A stretch of 64,000 bases of DNA from Cynocephalus volans (GCF_027409185.1 NC_084478.1:79343624-79407623), one strand, 5' to 3'; shown: positions 11,407-24,521, counted from the first letter of the stretch. Made by a program: numbers and translations. Notes: generated from the letters alone by a model not told the origin.

Positions 11407-14400
11407 ATGGCCAACATCTCCAAGTAAGTAAAAACTCCTAATGCTCCAATTCTGTGAATTACTTCCTACCCAAACCCAAGTATTTGCCTTTGGGGTAGAG
11501 GAGTTTCCAATCACTTCCTAACTTGTGGCCCTCGACTCTACCCCAATTACCTCTACCTTTGCTCCACCTCATGTGCTTGGAGCCTCTTCTAATCCTAAGA
11601 ATATTTCCTTTTCTCCCCACTTCCCTTTATTTCTTCTCCCTTCCTCTCCTCTTCCCTGTTGTCCCAACCCCCCCGACCTATCTTCTTTCTGTTTATCCCC
11701 ACAGGGTGTTTAAAAAGACAAGCTCCAATGGGAAGGTGAGAGAACCTGGCCCAGCTGGGCAAATGAGAGGGCAAAAGGGATAGGTGGGTATACCCTTCAA
11801 GGTCTCAGGGGTTTGAGTTGGGGGCTTCTCTCAAAGATGTTTGTGAGAATAACATGGGAGATTGTTTCACAACAGCTGTCCATCTACCTGGGGAAACGGG
11901 ACTTCGTGGATCATGTGGACATGGTGGAACCCATTGGTCAGTGAGTCCAAAAAGAGGAAGAGACTGGGGAGAAGGGAATGGGAACCAGGGGAGTAAAAGA
12001 AAGCCCAGGAAGAACCACGCAGAAAAGGAGGCAAATTAAAGGGAAGAATGGGAAGAACCATTTCAGGGATCACCTTCTGTTTCATAGTTTGAGAATTTTT
12101 CCTGACTAGGGTGCCGTCTCTCCCTCTCTCCACAGATGGTGTAGTCCTGGTTGACCCTGATTACTTAAAAGGTCGAAAGAGTAAGTGGAAGCCCTTGTTG
12201 GTCCTTGTATGTTTCTGGGGTCCCAAACTGAAATGTCACACATGCCAGACAGGTAACCTGAATGAGTGGAATGAACCAGAGGGGTATAAGAAAATCAGAA
12301 AGTGGCAGGAATTGTGAATGCCTTCTCTGGTGGGGGCTGACAACTAGGAATTCCAGCCTAGTGTGGCCAAATTTTCTGATTATTAAAAAGGAACTGGAAG
12401 TAAAGCTCAGAATAAGACCTTTAGAGGCCCAAAGTCTGAAAAGATTATGGCACCCCTTCCCCAAATAACATTAAAAATAAATACATTTCTAAAGCATAAA
12501 TAAATCTTATTTTTCAAAATTGCACAAAAGTTACATATATGCTGAAATAATTAAAATAGCTTCTTTCTAAAATTTCTAATTTTCTTCGTTATTATTGGTG
12601 GTGCCCCTGCTTGGTTATTGATCTGAATATGGGCTTAGACTGCCTATGAAATGATCTGATATGCCAGAAACCCGTATTTTTATGTAAATTTCCTGACTTG
12701 CAAACATTGGCAACTCATTAAAAGGTTTTTGAAGGCCTGGATATATCAAAAAACTTTTTCTTCCTATATGCCGATGTGACCCTCAGGCTGCCATTTTGCA
12801 GCCTCTTGTATATGTCTTTCCATCTCTCTTTCTGTGTGGGGAAACAGCCTAACCTTTCTTTAAAAAAAAAAAATCACAAACAAAGCAACAAAACAACAAC
12901 CATAGGAAGTAACAGCAAGCGATATTTTTCTGGCAACAGTACTATGTAGACCAAGATTACACTGAAATATTTTTTTCACTGCTTTTTTTTCTTTTAATTC
13001 TTGCTGTGGATTAACCCCACTGTGATCCAACTAGACTAAAAATTGGGTTTCATTTGAAAAAGGCTCAGAACAAGTTGATGAATACCAGTTTAGATGTAAC
13101 CATCAGATATTGGGGAATAAAGTAGACTTAATCTCTCAGATTAAGCAGTGTGGATGAGCAATCTGGCCAGTATTAAATATCAAAGGAATTTTTAGGTATT
13201 GCCATAAATTAACCAACTTATTTAAGGTTTCCAAGTACTCTGCATCTCTAAAACTTAAATCATTTTTTTATATTCCTACAAAATCTTCAGAATAACCTAT
13301 GGAAAGAAATCCTTAGTTTAAAAAATATGCATGTTGATCCATGAATACGATGTATTTTTTCTTTTATTCTAATCTTCTTTTATATCCCATTAGTAGAGTT
13401 TTATATTATTCATTTGTTATGCATATTTCTTAAGTTTATTCCTAGCTATTTTACATGTTTTGTTACTTTTATGAAGATCATCTTCTTTGCATCATATTTT
13501 CTCATGTGTTTTACTGTCGAGGTGCATTTGTTGATGTAAAGTATGCTCACTCTATACCATTGAGAGATAAAGGCCAGTGATAGGGCAGTACACGTGGTGG
13601 CATGAACAAATTGTTGTTTAACAAAAATCTATAGCCGATCTCTCTGCATTATTTTTCATAACTGCACGTGTATCTACAATGGTCTCAAAATAAAAAGTTT
13701 AATTTCAAAAAGGAAATGAGAAGTCATAAATACCTAAGGTGGACTTGTGTTCAATTACAGAAACAACATTGGGAAGCATACATAACAGATATTAACAGCA
13801 GTTATCTCTGGAATATGACATATTATGAAGGAGCTTTAATTTCTCTTTTGAGGGCTGGCTGTTTAGCTCAGTTGGTTGGAGTGGGTGCTTAAGAGTTCAG
13901 ATCCCTGTACTGGCCAGCCACTGAAAAAAAAAGGCACTAAATAAACATTTTTTTAAAAAGGAGTTAATTTCTCTTTTTTATATTTTCTGATGTTCACACA
14001 ATCAATACATGTTATCTGTATAATAAACACAAATATAAATTAACACAATAGATGTTGACTTTTTTTTTTTTTTTTTTTTTTTTTGGTGTTTGACTGGTAC
14101 AGGAATCCAAACCCTTAACCCTGGTGTTATCAGCACCACGCTGTACCGTGTAAGCTAATCGGCCAGCCCTAGATGTTGACTTTTTTTTTTTTAAGGGGGA
14201 TGTTTGTAGACTTTTAAAAGAGAATAAAACAGCTATTTCTTAGCATAAAAAAAGATTATTCTGAAGTGCTAGAGAGCCAATTAGGGCTTCGGTGGGGGTG
14301 AAGAATGGGGAGTGAAGGATGGGGGAATGCAGCTGATGACTTATTCTGTTGCCCTCCCTGCACTTGCACAGCAATATGTGCCAAGAACAATTCATCTGAT

Positions 14401-17400
14401 TAATACCCTCACCTCAGGGCTACTAGAGCCCCTTTTGCCTCACCCCTCCTGACCTTTTTCTGTCTCATTCTTCGTCTCTTTCATTTTTTCTCTCCCCCTG
14501 CCTCCTTCCAGCCACCTCTTTTCCTCTCCTTCTCACTTTGTCTGTCTTTGCCTTTCCTTTGCTCTTTCTTTCCTTTTCCTTTTCTTTCTCTCTCCCTTCT
14601 CCGACTTTAATTGGCCATAATTGAGAACCAGAGTGAATTTATTTGTTGTATCTTTTGAAGATTGTTTGTCTTTATTGTTGAAAAATTAGAAAGCACAGAT
14701 GAAGGAGAAAGAGACAGTAATCCTGTCACCCTTAATCACTAATAATCACAGATAATGTTTTAGTTCTTATTTATTCATATTTTCTGTGCAAACATATCTA
14801 TATTTGTATTAAAAATGCTATTCTATAAATAATATTTTATAATTTTCTTTTAAACCCTATGTCAATATATAAACATCTCTAACTATTTACATTGCTTAGT
14901 ACTATATTGTATGGGTTACCACTATGTATTTAAACATACACACACACAAGGATGTGTTTTACAGGGTTGTTTATAACAGCAAAAAATTGAAAACAAAATG
15001 AATGTCCAGCAATTGAAGATTGGCTAAACAGGTTTTTCCAGTTCTAGAAAAAGTACATGCTAAAATGAATCAGGCCAAAATTAAGAGGATGTATTTTGGT
15101 CACAATTTTAAAGAAGTAAATTATGCATTTCAACAACAAGAAAAAGATTGGCTAAATACCATAATGCTTAAAAGAGGAATTAATGGCCAAAGGACATTCA
15201 CACATTTTTAAAGCTTTCTATACCTGTTGCCAAATCGTTCTCCAAAACGTTTTTACCTATTAACTCTCCCTCCTGCAGTGTATGAGGCTGGCCATTGCCC
15301 AAGTCCTTATAAACACTGGTCTTTGTCATATCTTCTGAATATAGATTCATTTCTCTCATTCTTAATTTTAAAAGCAGTTAATCTCATGTTTGATAGTTTG
15401 GTCTATTAAAAATACAAATGAATCGTTTTATACTCATGTGAGGCTGTTGGTAGTTTTCTTTTCTTTGGGTCAGGGTGCCTGATAGAATTAAGATCATCCA
15501 TCCCTGTTCCACATCTTTTCCTTGCCTCAATCTCTATCAGTCTGTACTCGGACAAGTATCCCTCTCTACCCCATCCCACACTCCATTAGTGCATGTCACA
15601 GGCTTTCTGTCTGTCACTAATCTTACATACCGGATGCAAAGCATGAGTTCAATTATAACTGTTTCATTTCCACTGATATTCTCATCATCATCATCATCAT
15701 CTATATCTATAATTTACTTTAGAGTTTCCAAAGGGATTTCTTATACATCAACTCCTCATGTGAGCCTGGGCTTTAGAGTCAACAGGCCTGGGTTGAAATC
15801 CTGGGCCGTTACTTAACTGCTCCGAGATCATTTTCTTCAGCTGTAAAGTGGGGATAATAATACTTCAGAGGGTTGCTGTGAGGGCTAAATAACATATGTA
15901 GAGATCCTAGTGCAGTCCTATTACTGACAGACAAAATAAGTAAGACCCAGAGAACTCAAGAAATTTGTACAAATCCTATTCTGACCCTAAATCTTATTAT
16001 CTCTCTTTTCCATTATGAAATATTTCAGGCATAGAGAATTATATATGAATACCCTGTACCCACCACCTAGCTTAAAAAGAATTACAGAAACAAAATGAAG
16101 CCTCCTGTATGTCCTTTCCTGATCCCATTTCCCTTCCTCCTTCCTTCCTCCTTCTCCTTCTTCTCTCCTCCCCACCCCTCCCAGGTAACTAATATCCTGA
16201 ATCTGGTGTTTATTATTCCCATTGATGCTTCTATACATCTACTCCATATTTATGTATCTGTGATCAACTTTGATATTGTTCTACATGCTTTTAAATTTTA
16301 TATAAATGGTAACATACTGTGCACATCATTCTGCAGCTACCTTTTTTTATTCAATAATTTTTGAGATTTAACTATGTTAATATATGTCTTAGTCTGTTTG
16401 CACTGCTATGACAAAATACCTGAGACTGGATAATTTATAAAGAACAGAAATTTATTTTCTCACAGTTCTGGAGGCTGAGAAATCCAAGATCAAGGCACTG
16501 GCACGTTCAGTTGTCTGGTGAGGGCTGCTTTCTGCTTCCAAAATGGCACCTCGTTGCTGCATTCTCCAGAGGGAGGAAACATGGCAGAAAGCAGAAAGGC
16601 AAGAGGCCTCTTTCATAAGGGCCTTAATCCCATTCATGAGGGAAGAAGCCTCATGACCTAATCACTTCTTAAAGCCCATCTAAGTACCATCGTATTAAGT
16701 TTTTTTTCTTTTCATTTTTTCAAATTAATTTTTTTCATTGTACATGTTTATGGGGTACAGTTTGTTGTTTCAATACATGCATACATTGTATAATGATCTG
16801 ATCAGAATAGTTAGCATATCTATCACCTAAACACTCATCACTTCTTTGTGGTTATACATTCCAGATCCTCTTTTCTGGCTATCTTGAAATATACAATACG
16901 GTATTATTAGTTATTATCATCCTAGAGCACCATAACTTATTCTTCCTGTATAACTGTAACTTTGTAATTTTGTAACTTTCCCTGGCCCCCTCCCCTCTCC
17001 CTTTCTCTTCCTCTGGTAATCACTATTCTATTCTCTACTTCTCTTTTTCTTCCTCTCTTTATTTTTCTTAATTGACGACTGATAATTGTATATATTTATG
17101 GAGTACGATATTTGGGTACATTCATGCCGTGTGCCATGATTATAACAGGGTGCTTAGTACATCCATCACCTCAAACATTTGTCACTTCTTTGTGTTAGGA
17201 ACACTCAATATTATCTCAGCTAGCTATTCAAAGGTACATAGTACATTGTTGTTAACTGTAGTCTCCCTATATTACTGGAGAACACTAGATCCCATTCTTA
17301 TCTCTCTACTATGTTGTATCCACTGACCACTCTCTCCCCATCCCACTTCCCCTTCCCCCCACCAGTCTCTAGTAACCACTATTCTACTCTCTACTTCTAA

Positions 17401-20400
17401 CCATCACAATAAGTTTCAACACCTGAATTTTAGAGGGGACACATTCAAACCATAGCATTACATGAAGTCCCAGTTCATTTATTTTAACCTCAGTTTAGTA
17501 TTCCCTCATGTTAACAATTTTTCTTTTTCTTTTTTTTTTTTTTTTTTGTGGCTGGCTGGTTCAGGGATCGAACCCTGGACCTTGATGTTATCAACATCAC
17601 ATTCTAAGCCAACCCTCCATTTTATGAACATATCACACATTTATTACCCCTTCTCTTGCTGATAGATATCTAAATTATCTCCAGTTTTATGTTCTGACAA
17701 ACACTGATGCAATGGACACTCTCATATGTATCTCCTTGTAAACGTGAGTAAGAGATCCTCTAAGGTAGTAGAATTCTTAGGTCATAAATAGGAGCAGATT
17801 CGATTTTACTGTATTGTGCCAAACAGTTTTCCAAAGTGTTTTTATTAATATATACTTTCACCAGCAGTGTATAGGAACTCATATTGCTCCACATCTTCAC
17901 CAATACTTAGTATTGACATACTTCAAAATTTTTGACAATCTGATGGGTATGAAATGTTATCTCACTGTGGTTTTAATTTGCATTTATCCGATTACTAGTG
18001 AGACTGTACATGTTTTCATATGTTATTGACCATTACATTTTGCACTTCTGCAAAAGCCTATTCACATTCTTTGTACACTTCTACGTTGGTTTATTATTAT
18101 TATTATTGATTTGTGGGAGTTCTTATATATTTCAGGTGCTAAACTTTTGTTTGTTATATGTGTGGCAAATATTTTCTCCCTGGCTTTCCTTTTTTTCTTG
18201 TTTATAAATGTTTTTTAACATGAAGAAGTTTTAAAATTTACTGTAGTCAAATGTAGTAATCTTATTTTTTATGGCCGTACGGTTTTGATCATATTACATT
18301 GCCTTTCCATGTTTTCCAGACCCAATTAAGATCTCATTTCTCACTAAGGCCTGACAGGTCACACTCTTACTCCTTTGCCTGCAGTGTTTGTCATGTTGAC
18401 ATGTGCCTTTCGCTATGGCCGTGATGACTTGGATGTGATTGGTCTGACATTCCGCAAAGATCTATATGTACAGACCCAGCAAGTGGTCCCAGCTGAATCC
18501 ACCAGCCCCCAGGCAACCCTCACAGTCCTACAGGAGCGACTGCTGCACAAGCTGGGGGACAATGCCTACCCCTTTACCCTGAAGGTACTGACCCCAAGTC
18601 CTGGGCAAGGTTTCCAAGAAAGATTAAGAGAAGAAGCTAAGGAAAGAGAACAGAGAAGAGGGGTCCCTATTTCTTCTGTTTGCTGACCTCCTTTTGGTCC
18701 CCCAGATGATTGCCAACCTGCCCTGTTCAGTGACACTGCAGCCTGGTCCTGAAGATGCAGGAAAGGTAAGGTCTGGGTTCTGAGAAAGAGGGATAGACAG
18801 TAGTGTCAGGGAAAAGGGACAGAGGAACCAATGAACAAGACTGGAGAAATGGACAACTAAGAGATGGGGTCAGGCATTTTCTATAGCCCCATGAGGAAGG
18901 GAGGGACAGTGTCGGAAGTGAGTTCTCTTTGTCCCTGCCCCTTTACAGGCCTGTGGGATTGACTTTGAAGTGAAGAGTTTCTGTGCTGAAAACCTGGAGG
19001 AGAAAGTCTCCAAGAAGTATTCTTTGGTCCTCCCCCAAACCCCTGCCTCCAGACTCTGCCAGGAAACAGATCTTGCTCTCATGACAGAAACAACCCTAAT
19101 TCTATCCTCCGTAGTACTTTCGCCACTGACTCAGACACCCAGTTCTGAGTCCCCTCTGACTTCTCTTCTTTGCTCTAGGGCAGGGGTTGGCAAACTTTTC
19201 TGTAAAGGGCCAAAAAAGAAATATTTAAGTTTTGTGGGCCACATAGTCTCTATTGCAACTACTCGAATCTGCCATTGTAGTATGAAAGCAGCCACAGATA
19301 GTACATGAATGAGCATGGCTGTGTTCCAATAAAACTTTATTTATGGACACTGAAATTTGAATTTTATATAATATCCACATGTCATAAAATATTATTGGTC
19401 TTAGATTTACTTCAACAATTTACAAATGTTATAACCATTCTTAGCTTGTGGGCCATAAAAAAACAGGCAACAGGTCAGATTTGGCCAGTGGGCCATAGTT
19501 TGCCAACCTTTGGTCTAAATACCTACATTGAGAATTTAGAAGAGTTCTCTGAGAGGCCTTCCCCTACCTCTACCCCCAAGCAAGGACTGGGCTATGGGGG
19601 TGTTGTAGGAGAGGTCTGTGGGTTCCAAAAGAGATGTTCTGGCTAACCCATTGGCCTCTACTCAGAGACACTGTGCGGCTGGTTGTCCGGAAAGTACAGT
19701 TTGCACCCCCAGAGTCAGGCCCTGGCCCCTGCGCCCAGACCATCCGCCGCTTCCTTCTGTCAGCTCAGCCCCTACAACTCCAGGCCTGGATGGACAAGGA
19801 GGTTTGTGACCCCACTGCCTGCCCCCTACCCTAGAACCCCCTCGATACCCTTTCTTCACTGATTTCCTACTTGGATAGGCAGAGATGCGAGCCAGGGTGG
19901 CATCAGTGCAAGGAAAACAGGCATTTTAAGTCTTGATCTGGGCGTTCTCCCTCCAGCGCTGTGATGTGCCTCTCTTCCTCCTGCTTCAGGTTCACTACCA
20001 TGGCGAACCCATCTCTGTCAATGTTTCTATCAACAACTGCACCAGCAAAGTCATCAAAAAAATCAAGATTTCAGGTGAGCTTCTTTTCTCATCCCCTGCA
20101 CCTGGTCCCAAAGCCACAGGTCTCTTTCCAAATCTCTGCCCCACTTACCTGTCTGCATTCATCTAGGCTTTTCCTCCAATACAGACTTGTCAAAATACAT
20201 ATCTCTGTCCATGAACACATCTTACTGCATTATTATATTATGACCACGAATAAGATCACATCTGAGGGCAGTGAGCTGGGGTCTTAAGGATTACTGACTG
20301 ATTATAATCATGTGCTTTTCCTGACTTGTTCAGTTGACCAGATCACAGATGTTGTCCTGTATTCACTAGACAAGTACACCAAGACTGTGTTCATTCAGGA

Positions 20401-23400
20401 GTTCACGTAAGCTGGCACTGGGGCTGGTCAGAGAGCCAAGGGGTGGGGTGGTGGAAAGAGGGTCAGGAGGCAGGGGAGGGGGCTGGGAGATGAAGAAGGG
20501 GGGGAGTAGCCCTGGAATGAGGAAGGTCAAGGTGAGGACTAAAGTAGAGAAAGAGAGGGATTCCCAGGAGAATAGAGAGAAGAGATGTGGCTTACCCACA
20601 GGAGGACCATCACAATACTGAGAGAGGGCAGGGGCATAAGGATTTCCCATCAGAGCTAATTCCTCCCACTCTTCAGTTAGACATGTCATCTCTCTTGGAT
20701 ACTACAGCAGGTTCTTGGGATTTGCAAGATACTCTTGGGAGTAAAAGTACACCTAATTGGCGAGCCTAGCTTAAGTTCTTCTCTTGTTCTCCTTTCAAAG
20801 GGAGACCGTGGCTGCTAACTCCAGCTTCTCCCAGAGCTTTGCAGTAACCCCACTCCTAGCTGCCAGCTGCCAGAAACAGGGTCTGGCACTGGATGGCAAA
20901 CTCAAGCATGAAGATACCAATCTTGCCTCTAGCACGCTGTAAGCTCAAATACAACTCCCAACCTCCATTTCCTACCCCTAACCCATTCCACATGCTATAC
21001 ATACAGCTTTGAGGTTTCATCTTCAATAAAGCTCACCTATTGTTTAAAAATGTCCCTAGGCCAGTGTTCAGAGACCGCCCCCCCTCCCACCAGGCCTGAG
21101 GGCCAGAAGCAAGCTAAATAATGTCCATGGGACTAATGGCAGACAGCAAGAAAGGAAAACATAAAGAAGAAAAAAATCTTTATGTTGTACAACATTTCAC
21201 AGTTCACAAAGGTCCTACATATCTATGTTATATTCGTAAGAATCCCATTAAAGTAGGCTGGATAGGTGTTCTTATTCCATTTTACATTTAAGGACCCTGA
21301 GGCTCATAGAGAAGAAGGAATTTGTCCAAGTTTGCATAGCTAACAAGCGGCAGAAGTGGACATGATTCTATCACATATCATCTGTCTGTAAACATTGATC
21401 TCTACAGTAGCTCTACAGAGAGTTGTACAGAAGATAGAAATAGAGCGGAAGACTAGGAGATGAGAAATGGAGAAAAAGGAGGATAAAAAAGGAGAATGAT
21501 ATTATAGGAATTGATAGAATTCTATGAAGTCATTCATTTGGTCCTATGCCTTCGAAGGTCCTAGTGTTAGATGTGTCTCCCACCAAAAACTATCTGCCAT
21601 CATCCAACAAGTGTTAATCCCCCACTCCCTCGGCCTCTCCCCATGCCTAATCAAGTATCTATAGACTGCTATTGCTAGAAATACCCTTAGAAATCATCCA
21701 AACAGCATTATTTTATAGATAGGGTATCATAGTCCAGAGCAATAAAGAGACTTTCTCAAGATCATACAGTTTTCAGTAACATTTTTCAATCAGCGGGTTT
21801 TTATTGAGCACCTGTTGCGTGCTCATTCATTCCTATGCTAAGAAATGTGGAGGATACAAAGAAGTTTAAGACAGTCTCTGCCATCAATTTATGGCCTAAA
21901 TGAGGAAAAAAGAGGAATGCAAATTCAATCTAACAGTTAAATGTTAGTTCATGTGGTTCAGATTACAAATCAATAGAAATTAAAAGAAGCCAGCACAGCT
22001 GGCAAGGGTTTCCTGAAGAAAATAGACTGAGCTAGATATTGAAGAATGTGTAAGATCTGGATACCAACAGAGAAAGAAAGAGCATTCCAGACTGGGAAGA
22101 AAACACGAGCAAAGGCTAGAAGGTGGGAATCCACATGGCATGCTCTGTGCACGGAGATAGATAGGATGGGCCCAGTTAGATTGTATCCCAGGTGTTAGGC
22201 AGTTAGGGCAGAAAAGGTTAGAGAGGCTAGTTGGGGCCAGACTGTTAAGTGTCTTGAAAATCAGGCAGAGTAGTTATATTGCATAAGGTATGCTCTTATA
22301 CAGAGGGTGACATAATAAAACTGAATTTTAGGCAGAGAAATGTGGTCCCAATGGGTAGGAGAGTTTAGAGGCTGGGAGAGTTTAGTTTTCTGGGAGAAGA
22401 CAAAAAGTAATGGGGTATGGTGATGCGAATGCAGAAGAAGGAATTGGAGACTGAATGAATTACTGCCCTCCTCCCCCCGCAATACACAAAAATGAATACT
22501 ACAACCTCCAGTCTTCGACCGGGAATGGACAAGGAGCTGCAGGGGATCCTGGTGTCCTACAAAGTCAGAGTCAACCTGATGGTGTCCTGTGGGGGGTGAG
22601 TGAGGGTTCAGGGTTTGTCTGGGCAGGGGCTGGATAGCCAAGGGTTTCTTACTTGTTTTTCTCCCAGTTGGACTGACCCAATCAGGCTGTTCCCCACCCC
22701 TTCTCCCAGACCAGATTCCCAAACCTGTGAGCTCAATGAGCAAGTCACTTTCCCTTCCAGAAACCCATTCTGTGGGTGAGTTGTCCTTATGATCCCTCAT
22801 CCCCCAGTAAAACTAGTTGCCCTTCCCCATTTCCAGCTGCTAATTTTGGGTGTCATTCTACCCACAGCATCCTAGGAGACCTGACAGCCAGGTGAGAGAG
22901 TGTGTGATGGGAGGACTGGGGCAATAAGGGGAGAATGAGTGGATAAGGAGACCAAAAGACTAGGGAGAGTCTGGACAACTGAGGGAAATTGGTTTGGGGA
23001 TTAGGCTTGTAGGGAGATCAGTAACTCCACCTTGGGATCTTTGCAGTGATGTTGGTGTGGAGCTGCCCCTGATCCTGATCCATCCAAAGCCATCTCATGG
23101 TGAGTGACCAGGTGGGATTCACAGGAATGGTCGTCCTGAGTGCTGACAGCCAAGCAGTTCTGATCTCATGAACTGGAGACTAGCAGTTTGAGTGGAGGTG
23201 GAATAGGCAGGCTGGGTGTCTAGTTTGTCAGAGGAAGTGTGTTTGTTTTTTGTGCAGGAGGGGAAGGGTTGGTAAGGGAGGAGGCTTCAGCTCCATTTTT
23301 CTCTCCCTCTGCATGCTTGCTTCAGAGGCCGCTAGGTAATGGAATATGAGGCCTGGAAGCCCCATCACCCTCTCCCCATTGCCACCCTCCATTTTATGAC

Positions 23401-24006
23401 AATGGAAATGTAAAAAAGCTTCCCTGGGGTGTTGCTTTCAATACGCGTGCAGTGGAAACATATGGTTTAGCTTCACGTCACAATTCGGTGCTTTTCATAG
23501 TCCTCCCTTTGCCTTTCTGCATCCCCCAGCTTCCTCCCCCTGCTTCTCTTGGAATCGTCCTTCTCCCTCATCCCTTCCATTTTTCCTTTTCCTATTCCCC
23601 ACCCTTCGCCCTTATTTTTCCCGCCTTTCATACTTCTATCTTTCTCTCCTTCCCACACTCCATTTTTATTTCCTTTCCTGCACTCCTGGGGTACTTTTGT
23701 GTTGAGAGATTTGGGAGGGAACAAAAGGAAACAAACCAGTGTGATAGGACTGGGGTGTGGGTGAGGGTGAAGCTTTGGAGAGGGGGGCGAGGAGCTGAGC
23801 TGGGAAGCAGGGAGGGGATCACTTACTTCTCTGGCATCAGGAGAGTGAACGGAGAGGACGCCCAGAAAGGGGTTCCTAACGCTCTATTCCCCTCTACTGC
23901 TTCTGCAAGTTCTGAGGACATAGTCATCCAGGAGTTTATGCTGCAGGAGCACGACGGAGCGGAGGGCCAGAAGGCTTTGGAGGCGGAGGGAAACAAGGGG
24001 AGCTGA
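11407..24006 (+). CDS. ARR3: Cone arrestin (arrestin-C, X-arrestin), complete
   Basis: Cone arrestin binds light-activated, phosphorylated cone opsin and stops transducin signalling in cone outer segments. Coding exons: 11407-11423, 11705-11735, 11876-11936, 12136-12180, 18385-18584, 18706-18765, 18949-19016, 19666-19801, 19990-20074, 20334-20406, 20801-20938, 22512-22595, 22868-22891, 23047-23099, 23326-23335 and 23910-24006. All have AG/GT borders and matching phases. They total 1,182 nt, giving 393 aa against 388 in human. Hallmarks include the N-terminal KVFKKTSS phosphate-sensing lysines, [32 protein letters not shown], the [12 protein letters not shown] strand, and [17 protein letters not shown]. 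The usual Met codon (human MSK) is ATC here. An in-frame ATG three codons upstream (M-A-N-I-S-K) is the only plausible start. Intron 5 (6.2 kb) is filled with repeats. One exon is only 10 nt. The gene looks functional. Confidence 0.96.
13850..13960 (+). repeat. tRNA-Ile-like SINE (CYN-like), monomer
   Basis: The body 'ggctggctgtttagctcagttggttgg' has A-box-like sequence, and 'gagttcagatccctgtac' supplies the B-box-like part. An A-rich tail follows. The flanks 'ttaatttctctttt' repeat on both sides as a target-site duplication. Confidence 0.8.
14061..14169 (-). repeat. tRNA-Ile-like SINE, monomer, minus strand
   Basis: It has a T-run of more than 20, then the reverse complement of the SINE body, ending 'ggccagccc'. 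TAGATGTTGACTTTT is present at both ends (14,049 and 14,170) as a clear target-site duplication. Confidence 0.85.
15755..15930 (+). repeat. MIR SINE
   Basis: It carries 'gggctttagagtcaacaggcctgggttgaaatcc', 'cttcagctgtaaagtggggataataa' and 'gtgagggctaaataacatatgta', the standard MIR order. Text motifs are quoted in short parts because the match is imperfect. Confidence 0.85.
16385..17457 (-). repeat. MaLR (MST/THE1-like) solo LTR, minus strand, split by L1
   Basis: The LTR runs 16,385-16,702 and resumes at 17,417-17,457, where it ends 'acattcaaaccatagca'. It is interrupted by L1 3' UTR sequence bounded by ATTAAGTTT (16,694) and AATAAGTTT (17,408), an imperfect target duplication. Confidence 0.8.
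16703..17407 (-). mobile_element. L1 3' UTR sequence in two tandem blocks, nested in a MaLR LTR
   Basis: Both 16,720-17,040 and 17,050-17,400 resemble primate-type L1 3' UTR on the minus strand: a 'ttatggggtac/ttatggagtac' start, 'atccatcacctcaaac'-like centre, and 'gtaaccactattctactctctacttct' end. The two blocks look like successive copies of the same part, from two insertions or a duplication. Confidence 0.7.
17519..17614 (-). repeat. tRNA-Ile-like SINE, minus strand
   Basis: A T-run is followed by 'ggctggctggttcagggatcgaaccctggaccttgatgttatcaacatcac' (a partial, worn SINE body). It sits inside old L1 sequence. Confidence 0.75.
19181..19512 (+). repeat. hAT (Charlie-group) non-autonomous DNA transposon
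   Basis: It starts CAGGGGTTGGCAAACTTTTC and ends with a near-inverse ('tttgccaacctttg'), with the familiar 'ctgtaaagggccaaa' and 'tgtgttccaataaaactttatt' internal parts. It sits in ARR3 intron 8 (intron between exons ending 19,016 and starting 19,666). The 8-bp target duplication is worn. Confidence 0.85.
20939..22511. other. ARR3 intron before the exon at 22,512
   Basis: It contains an AATAAA at 21,026, an old 'ttattgagcacctgttgcgtgc' repeat at about 21,797, and an unnamed ancient repeat at 22,060-22,400. No exon is seen. Confidence 0.6.
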
Positions 24007-24056
24007 GCGCCCTATTCTGGTGCCCCTCTGTGTGGGAGCCCCTACTGTAACGCTCT

Positions 24057-24062
24057 AATAAA
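24057..24062 (+). terminator. ARR3 poly(A) signal
   Basis: AATAAA lies 51 bp after the ARR3 stop codon, followed by a GT-rich stretch ('ggcttgtccagacgtggctgg'). This gives a short 3' UTR of roughly 75 bp. Confidence 0.85.
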
Positions 24063-24494
24063 TCGGCTTGTCCAGACGTGGCTGGCAATCTCTGGTATTT
24101 TATCCTCCTGGAGGATAATGGAACTACTGAGAATGACACCACCACCACCACTCCATCTCACCCCACTCCCCGCCATGATTACATTACCTTTAGCACATGC
24201 CTTTCCCTTACCCCCCCCCCACTACCCTTTGACATGGCCATCCGCCCTCCGTGGGTCCTTCAACTTTCTCTTTAGCCTGGGCCATCCATGCTCCCACCCC
24301 GCCAATCACCCCACTGAGCCAAGCACAGGCCTGGCGCCAAGGGAGCTGCTGGAAGACCGAAGGGGCATGGCTGCACCCATGCCCAGGTGCGAAGCCAACA
24401 GTCGCAAGTCGCCATTGGGGAGAGCGTAGTAGGACGTCTGGTGGTGGAGGGCTGAGAATAGGAAGCCAGCGTCACCCGCCGCCCACTTTCCGCG

Positions 24495-24521
24495 ATGTAT
24501 GTCTTCCCGATGTATGTCTTC
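24495..24521 (+). repeat. 15-bp tandem duplication at the RAB41 start
   Basis: GATGTATGTCTTCCC at 24,494 is followed at 24,509 by GATGTATGTCTTC, which duplicates the start codon and four following codons in frame. Confidence 0.85.

Larger units (their letters stand above)
12181..18384. other. ARR3 intron 5, repeat-filled
   Basis: This 6.2-kb intron holds old L1 pieces (about 13,320-13,480, 14,640-15,450, 16,060-16,380 and 17,470-18,260), three tRNA-type SINEs, one MIR, a MaLR LTR split by L1, and a polypyrimidine tract at 14,440-14,610. I see no exon in it. Confidence 0.8.

Noticed and set aside
22261-22800. A 179-codon minus-strand frame
   Set aside because: It covers an ARR3 intron and is antisense to the exon at 22,512-22,595. 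No homology is recognised.
23452-24006. A 184-codon plus-strand frame
   Set aside because: It is CT-rich ARR3 intron sequence read straight into the last ARR3 exon. The exon is used only from 23,910.
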